Assembly (NCBI GenBank): GCA_046331565.1
Contig: JAXLQP010000004.1
Location: 248,001-312,000 of the forward strand
Direction of reading: 5' to 3'
DNA length: 64,000 nt
Source: DASRDU01 sp046331565
Lineage (GTDB): Bacteria; Acidobacteriota; Blastocatellia; RBC074
Below the pieces are notes generated by a model. The model ran no database searches, was not told where the DNA came from, and saw nothing but the letters and a program-made list of their open reading frames with translations. The position numbers and the translations under genes are program-made. Shown here in pieces: positions 10,127 to 18,592 of this stretch (positions within the stretch are counted from its first letter, which is position 1; the number at the start of each line of letters is the position of its first letter).

Positions 10127-10231
10127 AAGAGAGATGACGGAACACACGGAAATAACGGAACAGACGGAAGCGGACAAGCCGTGAAGCTTTTCGTGTGTTC
10201 CGTTATTTCCGTGTGTTCCGTCATCTCTCTT
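10127..10231. repeat. long perfect palindrome, family 1 copy A (ACGGAA 9-nt units)
   Basis: The arms 10127-10162 and 10196-10231 are exact reverse complements over 36 nt, around a 33-nt loop. Each arm contains tandem 9-nt units beginning ACGGAA. The same family recurs at 15352-15467. The element starts 16 nt after the SDR stop and ends 20 nt before the acyl-CoA ligase ATG, so in RNA it would form a very stable hairpin directly in the ligase leader. Confidence 0.95.
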
Positions 10232-10251
10232 GCTGACCTCTTCCCGTACTT

Positions 10252-11910
10252 ATGAGTGAACAATCCGTCTACGCACAGAAACCCTGGCTGAAGAATTATG
10301 ATTACTGGGTTCCGGCCACGACCACGTTTCCGCAGCAGCCGCTTTACAACATTCTTTCGATTGCCACGAGCCTTTACCGCGAGCGTCCGGCAACGGCTTT
10401 TCTTGATGCACAACTGACTTTCGGTGAAATCAGATCGCAGGTGGACAGGCTCGCCACCGCGTTATCAAAACTCGGCGTCAGCAAGGGCGACCGCGTGGGC
10501 GTGATGCTGCCCAACTGTCCGCAATACATCGTCAGCTTTTTTGCCATCGTGCGCCTGGGCGCGATTGTCACCAACATCAATCCGACCTACACCGCGCGCG
10601 AAGTCGAAGTCGTCGCCAGAGATTCCGGGATGAAAATCATCATCGCGCTCGATCTGCTCGCGCCACTGATTGCTTCAATCGGAACCGACACGCTGATCGA
10701 AACCGTTATCACCACCAGCCTCGCGGAATATTCAGCGCAGCCCGGCGCTGCCGCTGCCGCGCCCGCAGGCACGCTGTCATTTACCAAGCTGATTGCCGGA
10801 GTCAGCGAACCCGATCTGCCGCGCGTTGAAATCAATGCCGCTGAAGACATCGCCGTGCTGCAATACACCGGCGGCACAACGGGCGTGCCGAAAGGCGCGA
10901 TGCTGACGCATCACAACCTGTTCTCAAACACGATTCAGTCTTACCTGTGGTCGCACGGCCTGAGCCAGCCGGGCAATGAACGTTACCTGATGGTCATTCC
11001 GTACTTCCACATTTACGGTCAGACGGTCGGCATTCTCGTCGGCACGTGGCAGGGCGCGATGCAGATTCAGATTCCGAAATTCGATGTGAACCTGCTGCTT
11101 GAAGCGATCAGAAAATATCAGCCGACATTTTTCCCAAGCGTGCCGACATTGTTTGTGGCGATGGTCAATCATCCTGAAGCAAAGCACGTCGGACTCGACA
11201 GGGTGCGCCGCTTCAACAGCGGTTCAGCGCCGCTGCCGGTTGAAATCATCGAGAAGTTTGAGAAGATGAGCGGCCAGATGCTTTATGAAGGTTACGGCCT
11301 GACTGAAGCTTCGCCGGTCACGCATTCAACGCCGACGCTCAGCAAACGCAAGCCCGGCAGCATCGGCCTGCCGATTCCCGCAACTGAATGCAAAATCGTT
11401 GACCTCGAAACAGGCGAGCGCGAAGTCGCAGTTGGCGAAGAGGGCGAACTCTGCATTCGCGGCCCGCAGGTGATGAAAGGTTACTGGAACCGGCCTGACG
11501 AAACGGCGCAGACGCTGCGCGACGGCTGGCTTTACACGGGCGATGTGGCGCGGATGGATGAAGACGGCTTCTTTTACATCGTCCAGCGCAAGAAGGATAT
11601 GCTGATCGTGAGCGGCTTCAACGTCTATCCGAACGAAGTCGAAGACGTATTATTTACGCATCCGGCAGTGCTTGAGGCCGCTGTTATCGGCGTGCCTGAT
11701 GAATATCGCGGCGAAGTCGTCAAAGCCTTCGTCGTGCTCAAACCCGGCGCGCAGGCCACTGAAGACGAACTGAAGGAACATTGCAGCACGCGCCTCGCCA
11801 AATACAAATGGCCCGGCCACATCGTCATCACCGACAGCCTGCCGAAAAGCGCCGTCGGCAAAGTGCTGCGCCGCGTCCTGCGCGATCAGGAAATGGAGAA
11901 GCGCAGTTGA
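10252..11910 (+). CDS. long-chain fatty-acid--CoA ligase (AMP-dependent, FadD-like)
   Basis: 552-residue ANL-superfamily enzyme that activates a carboxylic acid to acyl-AMP and then acyl-CoA. The P-loop YTGGTTGVPKG is at 205-215, GYGLTE at 347-352, YTGD at 428-431, the hinge region RKKDMLIVSGFNVYP at 446-460, and the catalytic lysine Lys537 in PKSAVGKVLRR. Length and motifs fit long-chain acyl-CoA ligases; a medium-chain or aryl acid substrate cannot be excluded. No Shine-Dalgarno is visible before the ATG at 10252, and the palindrome at 10127-10231 ends only 20 nt upstream, so translation may depend on that structure. Upstream lies an SDR, downstream a TonB receptor. Confidence 0.92.
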   Translation: MSEQSVYAQKPWLKNYDYWVPATTTFPQQPLYNILSIATSLYRERPATAFLDAQLTFGEIRSQVDRLATALSKLGVSKGDRVGVMLPNCPQYIVSFFAIVRLGAIVTNINPTYTAREVEVVARDSGMKIIIALDLLAPLIASIGTDTLIETVITTSLAEYSAQPGAAAAAPAGTLSFTKLIAGVSEPDLPRVEINAAEDIAVLQYTGGTTGVPKGAMLTHHNLFSNTIQSYLWSHGLSQPGNERYLMVIPYFHIYGQTVGILVGTWQGAMQIQIPKFDVNLLLEAIRKYQPTFFPSVPTLFVAMVNHPEAKHVGLDRVRRFNSGSAPLPVEIIEKFEKMSGQMLYEGYGLTEASPVTHSTPTLSKRKPGSIGLPIPATECKIVDLETGEREVAVGEEGELCIRGPQVMKGYWNRPDETAQTLRDGWLYTGDVARMDEDGFFYIVQRKKDMLIVSGFNVYPNEVEDVLFTHPAVLEAAVIGVPDEYRGEVVKAFVVLKPGAQATEDELKEHCSTRLAKYKWPGHIVITDSLPKSAVGKVLRRVLRDQEMEKRS

Positions 11911-11917
11911 GCAGAAC

Positions 11918-12028
11918 CATTCTCCATTCTCCATTTTCAATTCTCCATTGCTTTGCAATAAAACAATTCACCAGCGCAGAGTGCAGAATAATTGAGAATT
12001 GAGAATTGAAAATGGAGAATGGAGAATG
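11918..12028. repeat. long palindrome, family 2 (7-nt units, ATGGAGA/ATTGAGA)
   Basis: The arms 11918-11945 and 12001-12028 are exact reverse complements over 28 nt, with a 55-nt loop. The arms are made of 7-nt units (ATTGAGA, ATTGAAA, ATGGAGA). The element lies between the acyl-CoA ligase and the TonB receptor. Its right arm contains an ATG (12019) that opens a longer frame into the receptor but is not its likely start. Confidence 0.93.
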
Positions 12029-12171
12029 AGACGGGACTGCCGGTTTGCCTGTGCCGCGACAATCCGGGAACCGGCAGCAAAGACTTTCCGTTTGATACTT
12101 TTGTCACCGGGCAATCCGGACGCTTCCTGTCTGTTATCAATTCACATCCAGCAAGGAGTAGACGCTCTGTC

Positions 12172-15100
12172 GTGAAAACAAAACTCGCCCTGACTCTGTC
12201 TTTTTTTCTGATCGTGCTGCTGTCAGCTTCGTCTGCCTTCGCGCAGATTCATCGCGGCGTGATTCGCGGACGGCTGACTGATGCCAATTCACAATCCATC
12301 CCTGGCGCGAAGGTTCAGGTCTCACATTCCGGCACCGGCGAATCGCGCACGGCAGTCAGCAGCGACAGCGGTGAATACATTATTTCGCTGCTGCCAGCGG
12401 GCAGTTACCTGATCAAAATTGACAAGCCTGGATTCAGGCACTACGAAACCGAAATCACGCTGCGCGTGAATCAGGAATTCCGCTTCGACCTGACAATGAA
12501 TGTGGCCGGACTCGAAGTGACTGAAACGATCACTGCCCCGCGCACTCAGATCAAAAAGGATTCGGCGAGCATTGGCGCGGTGATTGAGAACCGCGAGATT
12601 GCCGGGCTGCCGCTCGACGGGCGCAACTTTCTGGAACTGAGCCTGCTCGTGCCCGGAGCCGTGCCTGCTGCGCCGGGTTCAGCCGGTTCGGTGCGCGGTG
12701 ATTTTGCTTTCAGCGTCAACGGCGCGCGCGAGGATGCGACCAACTTTCTGCTTGATGGCGTTTACAACGTGGACCCGAAACTCAACACGCCCGGCGTTCG
12801 TCCTCCGGTTGATGCCGTGCAGGAATTCGAAATCGTGACCAACGGCTATGACGCTTCATTCGGGCGCAACGGCGGCGCGCAGGTCAACGTCATTCTGAAG
12901 TCAGGCACGAATCGCTTTCACGGCACGGCTTATGAATTCTTTCGCAACGCGGCGCTCGATGCGCGCAACTTTTTCGCGCTGCCGAATGAACCCGCGCCAA
13001 AGTATCAGCGCAATCAGTTCGGCTTTTCATTCGGCGGGCCGCTCAGGGCTGACCGCACATTTTTCTTCACCGATTACGAAGGCCGCCGCGAACGCCAGGG
13101 CATTACGCGCGTGACGAATGTGCCGACGCTCGCTGAACGCAACGGCGATTTTTCGCAGAGCTTCCTGCCCGGCCCGATCAACATCTTCACGCAGCAGCCA
13201 TTCACTGATAAAAAAATTCCGGCCCCGTTTCTCAATCCGGTCGGCCTCAAACTCGCCGCGCTGTATCCGCTGCCGAATCGCAATGTGCCTTTTCAGAACT
13301 TCGTTTCATCGCCGACGCAGCGCGACCGCAACGACCACTTTGATGTGCGCGTCAATCACACGCTGAGGCCGTCATCGCTCGTGACGGCGCGTTACAGTTT
13401 CACCGACCGCGATCTTTACGAACCGTTCTCAGGGCCGTCATTCGCGCAGATTCCCGGCTTCGGAACCAATGTGCCGCGTCGTGGTCAGAATGCGATGCTC
13501 AGCGAAACGCACATCTTTTCGCCCGCGCTGCTCAACGAAGTGCGCTTCGCTTACAACCGCGTGGCGGCGGGTTCGTTTCACGAAAATCAGGGCCGCAGCA
13601 TCAATCAGCAGGTCGGGCTGCCTGAAGTTTCAGGCAATCAGCGCGATTACGGCCTGAGCTTCGTTTCGGTCATCGGCTTTTCGGCGCTCGGTGACGAATA
13701 CAACAATCCGCAGCACAGCGTGACGAATACTTATCAGGCGCTCGACACGGCGACTTATTCACGCGGCGCGCATCTGTTCAAGTTCGGCTTTGAATTTCGC
13801 GCCAGTCAGCAGAATGGTTATCGTGACGTGCAATCACGCGGGCTGCTCAATTTCACCGGGCTGATTACGCAGAACCCGCTCGCTGATCTGCTGCTCGGTT
13901 TTCCGACTGTGACCGGATTTGCGAAAGTAAACAACTACCAGCACCTGCGCACAAAGAGTTACAACTTCTTCGTCAATGACGGCTGGCGCGTGACGCCGCG
14001 CCTGACGCTGAATGCGGGCTTGCGTTACGAATACAACAGCCCGGCGGTTGATGCTGAAGACCGCGCGAATCTTTACGACCCGGCGACCAAATCACTCGTT
14101 CACGTTGGCACGAACGGCATGCCGCGCAGCGGTTATGAAGCCGATTACAACAACCTTGCGCCGCGCGTTGGTCTGGCGTGGACGCCGCTCCGAAACGGCA
14201 ATACAGTTCTGCGCGCGGGTTACGGCGTCTTTTATGATCAGTCAGCCTTAGCGCCGGGCGAAGCGTTGTATTTCAATGCGCCGTTTTATGACTTCGGGCT
14301 GAACATCACTTCGCAGCAGTCATTCCTGACGCTCTTCAATCCGTTCCCCGGCAGCAACCTGCCGCGTTCGGCGCTGGCCTTTCAGCGCAACCTGCGCACG
14401 CCTTATCTGCAACACTGGAATCTGAGCGTGCAGCAGCAGTTTGGCCGGAACCGCCTCTTTGAAGCCGCTTACGTGGCTTCAAAGGGCACAAAGCTGCTCA
14501 CCGCGCGCGACATCAATCAGCCGCGTCCGGCGGTGCAGTTTCCGAACCTGCGTCCGGTGCCGCTTTTTGATGACATTACGATGCTCGAATCGCGGGCCAA
14601 CTCAACCTATCACAGCCTGCAACTGAGTTTTCAGCAGCGGCTCGATTTCGGGCTGTCATTGTTCGGTGCATACACCTGGTCAAAATCGCTCGACAACGCT
14701 TCGGGCTTTTTCACAAGCGCGGGCGATCCGAACTTTCCGCAGGACAGTTACAACGTCAATGCCGAACGCGGCAGGTCGAACTTCGATGTGCGGCACCGGC
14801 TGTCAGTCAGTTACTCGTATGATTTTCCGTTCGGGCACGGTCGCCGCTGGCTGAGTAATGCGGGATGGGCTTCGGCTCTCTTTGGCGACTGGCAGACTTT
14901 CGGTGTCATTACCGCGCAGACGGGCCGCCCGTTCACCGTCGCGCTGCTGCCTGAAATTGACAACAGCAACACAGGCCGCGCCAATCTCGGCTTTGGCGCA
15001 AATGACCGTCCGAATCTGACCGGCAATGCAAAGCTGTCGAATCCCACGCCGGACAAATGGTTCAATACCGCCGCGTTCGTGACGCCTGCGTTTGGCAGCT

Positions 15101-15342
15101 TCGGCAACGCGGGCCGCAACATTCTGGACGGGCCGGGTTATGTGAATGTCAATTTCTCGCTGCTCAAAAACATCGCGCTGACTGAAAGCGTCAGACTGCA
15201 ATTTCGCGCCGAAGCATTCAATCTGTTCAATCATCCGAATTTCGATCTGCCGGATAATTTCGTCGGCTCGCCCGGCTTTGGCCGCATCAGTTCGGCGCAA
15301 AGCCCGCGACACATTCAATTCGGACTGAAGCTGTTGTTCTGA
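12172..15342 (+). CDS. TonB-dependent receptor with carboxypeptidase-regulatory-like N-terminal domain (Oar-like)
   Basis: 1056 residues from a GTG at 12172, chosen because VKTKLALTLSFFL..SAFAQ is a clean signal peptide and AGGAG lies about 13 nt upstream. In-frame codons from 12019 would add 51 residues derived partly from the palindrome. After the signal peptide come a carboxypeptidase-regulatory beta-sandwich (RGRLTDANSQSIPGAKV..., about 25-105), a plug domain (LPLDGRNFLELSLLVPG, about 145-160), and a long outer-membrane barrel ending in phenylalanine (FGLKLLF), typical of outer-membrane proteins. The family imports large substrates or binds surface polymers in Acidobacteria and Bacteroidota; the substrate here is unknown. 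The S9 peptidase that follows makes peptide uptake a reasonable guess only. Confidence 0.92.
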   Translation: MKTKLALTLSFFLIVLLSASSAFAQIHRGVIRGRLTDANSQSIPGAKVQVSHSGTGESRTAVSSDSGEYIISLLPAGSYLIKIDKPGFRHYETEITLRVNQEFRFDLTMNVAGLEVTETITAPRTQIKKDSASIGAVIENREIAGLPLDGRNFLELSLLVPGAVPAAPGSAGSVRGDFAFSVNGAREDATNFLLDGVYNVDPKLNTPGVRPPVDAVQEFEIVTNGYDASFGRNGGAQVNVILKSGTNRFHGTAYEFFRNAALDARNFFALPNEPAPKYQRNQFGFSFGGPLRADRTFFFTDYEGRRERQGITRVTNVPTLAERNGDFSQSFLPGPINIFTQQPFTDKKIPAPFLNPVGLKLAALYPLPNRNVPFQNFVSSPTQRDRNDHFDVRVNHTLRPSSLVTARYSFTDRDLYEPFSGPSFAQIPGFGTNVPRRGQNAMLSETHIFSPALLNEVRFAYNRVAAGSFHENQGRSINQQVGLPEVSGNQRDYGLSFVSVIGFSALGDEYNNPQHSVTNTYQALDTATYSRGAHLFKFGFEFRASQQNGYRDVQSRGLLNFTGLITQNPLADLLLGFPTVTGFAKVNNYQHLRTKSYNFFVNDGWRVTPRLTLNAGLRYEYNSPAVDAEDRANLYDPATKSLVHVGTNGMPRSGYEADYNNLAPRVGLAWTPLRNGNTVLRAGYGVFYDQSALAPGEALYFNAPFYDFGLNITSQQSFLTLFNPFPGSNLPRSALAFQRNLRTPYLQHWNLSVQQQFGRNRLFEAAYVASKGTKLLTARDINQPRPAVQFPNLRPVPLFDDITMLESRANSTYHSLQLSFQQRLDFGLSLFGAYTWSKSLDNASGFFTSAGDPNFPQDSYNVNAERGRSNFDVRHRLSVSYSYDFPFGHGRRWLSNAGWASALFGDWQTFGVITAQTGRPFTVALLPEIDNSNTGRANLGFGANDRPNLTGNAKLSNPTPDKWFNTAAFVTPAFGSFGNAGRNILDGPGYVNVNFSLLKNIALTESVRLQFRAEAFNLFNHPNFDLPDNFVGSPGFGRISSAQSPRHIQFGLKLLF

Positions 15343-15351
15343 CACTGAAGA

Positions 15352-15467
15352 AGAGATGACGGAACAAACGGAAATAACGGAACAGACGGAAACAGCCTCA
15401 GTCATTGAGTTGCGCTGTTTCCGTCTGTTCCGTCTGTTTCGTTATTTCCGTTTGTTCCGTCATCTCT
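15352..15467. repeat. long palindrome, family 1 copy B (ACGGAA 9-nt units, unequal arms)
   Basis: The left arm 15352-15396 (45 nt) pairs with the right arm 15414-15467 (54 nt). The arms match except that the right arm has one extra 9-nt unit and one substitution inside a unit. This shows that the 9-nt unit itself can be gained or lost. The core is the same as in copy A at 10127-10231. It lies between the TonB receptor stop and the S9 peptidase, ending 62 nt before that start. Confidence 0.93.
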
Positions 15468-15529
15468 CCTGACTGATTTACAGCCACATTCTTCTCGATC
15501 TTCACCACACTCGTTCAGGAGGCTTTGCC

Positions 15530-18478
15530 ATGAGAAAGCATCGTATCGTTCTGCTCACCTTTGCGTTCATCATCGCGCTCAATCCGACTTTTTCCATGCC
15601 GCTGTGGCAGGAAAAAGCAAACACTCAGAGCGCCACGCCGCGCCCGATTGAATTGAAGGACATTCTGGCCTGGAAGCGCATCGCTGCGCCCGTTGTTTCA
15701 AATGACGGGCAATGGTTTGCGCATCGGCTTGCGCCCGCTGAAGGCGATGGCGAAGTCGTGTTGCGCCGCATCAGCGACGGTAAGGAATGGCGCTTCTCTG
15801 TTGGCGAAGCTCCGGCCTTTGGCGGCAATCCGTTTGCTGAAGGCCCGGTGTCGCGTGAACTGAGTTTTTCTGAAGATTCAAAATGGTTCGCCTTTACTGT
15901 TTATCCGGGCTTCAGAGAAGCAAAGCGGCTCAAAAAAGAGCGCAAGCCGCTTCAGAACAAAGTCACGCTGATCAACCTGGCAACTGAAAAGAAGACCGAC
16001 TTTGAGAAGGTGAAACGCTTCGCCTTTTCGGGTGAAAACGCGGCGTGGCTGGCGCTGCACAAATACGGCGCAGAACCCGCAGGCCCGCCGCCTGCCGCTG
16101 CGCCCGCCACGGGACAGCCCGCGCCTGAACGTCCCACAGGTTCTGATCTGCTGCTTTACGAACTCGCTTCGGGCAATCAGCTCAACATCGGCAACGTGGC
16201 TGATTTCGCCTTCAATAAAAAAGGCGACTGGTGCGCGTGGACGATTGATGCTGCCGAAAAGAGCGGCAACGGCATTCAGGCGCGCAATATGACGACGGGC
16301 GCAGTGCTGCCGCTCGACAGCGACAAGGCTGCTTACAAAGGCCTCAACTGGACTGAAAAAGGCGATGCCCTCGCCGCCGTCAAAGGCATTGAGGACAAGG
16401 CGTGGGAAGACAAGCTTTACAGCGTGGTGGCTTTCAACTTCACGGCGGCAACTCCGCAAAAGACCATCTTTGATCCGCGCGAGGACAAATCGTTTCCGGC
16501 TGGCCTGACGATCAGCCCGAATCGCAATCCGTCCTGGACTGACGATCTGAGCGCGGTGCTGTTCGGCATTCACGAAGTCAGAAAGAAAAAAGAGACACCC
16601 GGCAATAAGCCCAAAGACGGCGAAGCAAAGCCCGACGCGGCAGCGATGAAGAAACCCGAAGACGAAGCTGAAAAGCCCGATCTGGTGCTGTGGCACTGGA
16701 AGGACAAACGAATGCAGCCGCAGCAGCAGGTCGAAGAAGGACGCGATAAAAACTTCAGCTATCTTTCAATCTATCGCGTGGCAGAAAGGAAATTCATTCG
16801 CCTGGCCGATGAAGAACTGCGCCAGGTCACGGCAGCGCCGAAACAGATGTACGCCATCGGCTACGATCAGCGCGATTACGAACTGATGGGCAACCTCGAT
16901 GGCCGCCGCTATCAGGATCTTTACGTCATTGATCTGAAAACCGGCGCGCGCAAACTGGCTGTCAAAAAGAATCGCTGGTCATTCGGGCCTTCGCCCGATG
17001 GCACGCACTTTCTTTATTACGATGACGGGCAGTTCTTCACTTACGACATGACCGCCAGTCAGTCGCACAACATTACGGCCAGAGTGCCGACCAGTTTTGT
17101 CAACGAAGAGGACGATCACAACGTCGTCAAACCTCCGACGCAGGTGATGGGCTGGACAAAGGATGGCAAATCGGTGCTGCTGACTGACAACTGGGATGTC
17201 TGGAACGTGCCGGTTCACGGCGGCCAGGCAGTCAACCTGACCGTGAACGGAAAGAAGGATCGCATTCGTTACCAGATGCGCTTCCGGCTTGATCCTGACG
17301 AAAAAGGCATTGACCTGACGGCTCCGGTTTACCTGCGCGCTTACGGCGAATGGACGAAGAAAGGCGGCATTGCGCGCCTTGAGAACGGCAAAGCAAAAAT
17401 GCTCGCGTGGGATGACGCGCAGTATTCAGGGCTGATGAAAGCGAAGAATGCTGAAGCCTATTTCTTCACCCGCGAAACTTATCAGGATTACCCGGATTAT
17501 TACCTCGCTGACGCTTCGCTCAGCAACGGACGGAAGATCACAACCGCCAATCCGCAGCAAAAAGACTTTTTGTGGTCGTCGGGTTCAAAGCTGATTGAGT
17601 ACACCAGCGCCAAAGGCGACAAACTGCAGGGCGCGCTGTTTCTGCCCGCGAATTATCAGCCCGGCAAAAGCTATCCGACCGTTGTTTACATCTACGAAAA
17701 ACTTTCGCAGGGACTGAACGCTTACACACAGCCGACGGCGAACGGCTTCAACAAGTCGGTCTATACGAGCAACGGTTATGCGGTGCTGATGCCAGACATT
17801 ACCTACAAGGTCAACGATCCGGGAATGTCGGCAGTGTGGTGCATTCTGCCTGCGCTGAAGGCAGCGATTGAAACAGGCGTGGTGGACAAGGATCACGTCG
17901 CGCTGCACGGTCATTCGTGGGGCGGCTATCAGACGGCCTTCACGATCACGCAGACCGATGCCTTCAGAGCCGCGATTGCGGGCGCGCCGCTGACCGATAT
18001 GATTTCGATGTACAACCTGATTTACTGGAACACGGGCAGCGGCAATATGTCCATCTTTGAAAGCAGCCAGGGCCGCTTCACCGGCAGTCCCGTCGAAGTT
18101 CCCGAAGCCTACATCCGCAATTCACCGATCTGGCATGCGAAGAACGTGAAGACTCCGCTGATGATTCTGCACAACGACAAGGACGGCGCGGTGGATTTCA
18201 CGCAGGGCATCGAGTATTACAGCACGCTGCGCCGGATGCAGAAGCCGGTCGTGATGCTGCAATACAAGGGCGAAAATCACGGTCTGCGCGTGCCCGCGAA
18301 TATGAAGGATTACACCGTGCGGATGAAGGAATTTTTTGACCATCACCTGATGGGCAAACCTGCGCCGAAATGGCTGCAGGACGGCGTGCCGCTGCTGAAG
18401 CTGAAGGATCACCTTGACGAGCGGCAGAAAGACGCGCCCGACGCCATCACGCCGCTCAATGACGGCAGCGACAACTGA
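15530..18478 (+). CDS. S9 family serine peptidase (prolyl oligopeptidase type), secreted
   Basis: 982 residues with an N-terminal signal peptide (residues 1-25, ...NPTFSMPLWQ). A long N-terminal beta-propeller region (about 40-690) precedes an alpha/beta-hydrolase domain (about 700-950). The catalytic Ser796 is in GHSWGGY, Asp885 in NDKDGAV and His917 in GENHGLR, so it appears active. The family cleaves oligopeptides and dipeptides from N-termini, often after proline or alanine; the likely place is the periplasm. A low-complexity Lys/Glu-rich insert (about 350-400) interrupts the propeller. The ATG at 15530 has AGGAGG 7 nt before it. Downstream is a bidirectional terminator-like hairpin (18519-18571). 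Confidence 0.93.
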   Translation: MRKHRIVLLTFAFIIALNPTFSMPLWQEKANTQSATPRPIELKDILAWKRIAAPVVSNDGQWFAHRLAPAEGDGEVVLRRISDGKEWRFSVGEAPAFGGNPFAEGPVSRELSFSEDSKWFAFTVYPGFREAKRLKKERKPLQNKVTLINLATEKKTDFEKVKRFAFSGENAAWLALHKYGAEPAGPPPAAAPATGQPAPERPTGSDLLLYELASGNQLNIGNVADFAFNKKGDWCAWTIDAAEKSGNGIQARNMTTGAVLPLDSDKAAYKGLNWTEKGDALAAVKGIEDKAWEDKLYSVVAFNFTAATPQKTIFDPREDKSFPAGLTISPNRNPSWTDDLSAVLFGIHEVRKKKETPGNKPKDGEAKPDAAAMKKPEDEAEKPDLVLWHWKDKRMQPQQQVEEGRDKNFSYLSIYRVAERKFIRLADEELRQVTAAPKQMYAIGYDQRDYELMGNLDGRRYQDLYVIDLKTGARKLAVKKNRWSFGPSPDGTHFLYYDDGQFFTYDMTASQSHNITARVPTSFVNEEDDHNVVKPPTQVMGWTKDGKSVLLTDNWDVWNVPVHGGQAVNLTVNGKKDRIRYQMRFRLDPDEKGIDLTAPVYLRAYGEWTKKGGIARLENGKAKMLAWDDAQYSGLMKAKNAEAYFFTRETYQDYPDYYLADASLSNGRKITTANPQQKDFLWSSGSKLIEYTSAKGDKLQGALFLPANYQPGKSYPTVVYIYEKLSQGLNAYTQPTANGFNKSVYTSNGYAVLMPDITYKVNDPGMSAVWCILPALKAAIETGVVDKDHVALHGHSWGGYQTAFTITQTDAFRAAIAGAPLTDMISMYNLIYWNTGSGNMSIFESSQGRFTGSPVEVPEAYIRNSPIWHAKNVKTPLMILHNDKDGAVDFTQGIEYYSTLRRMQKPVVMLQYKGENHGLRVPANMKDYTVRMKEFFDHHLMGKPAPKWLQDGVPLLKLKDHLDERQKDAPDAITPLNDGSDN

Positions 18479-18518
18479 AGCAGATTGCGGCTGAGAATCT
18501 GGCCGTGATTCAAAATTG

Positions 18519-18571
18519 ATTCAGCCCGGAAGTTCGACAGGCTGGCAGCCTGTCGAACTTCCGGGCTGAAT
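18519..18571. terminator. 25-bp perfect hairpin between convergent genes, likely bidirectional terminator
   Basis: The arms 18519-18543 and 18547-18571 are perfect reverse complements with a 3-nt loop (GGC). The element sits 40 nt after the S9 peptidase stop and 22 nt before the stop of the convergent gene at 18593. Short A/T-rich stretches flank both sides. The position suggests termination from both directions. The stem is longer than needed for that, so it may also belong to the mobile palindromes of this window. Confidence 0.75.
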
Positions 18572-18592
18572 TATTTCCGGTTCGTTCAGGTT

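Noticed and set aside
12019..12171. N-terminal 51-residue extension of the TonB receptor
   Set aside because: It arises from the palindrome arm and precedes an evident signal peptide beginning at GTG 12172.
10127..15467. CRISPR array
   Set aside because: The repeats are short tandem units inside mirrored arms, with no spacers and no cas genes nearby.
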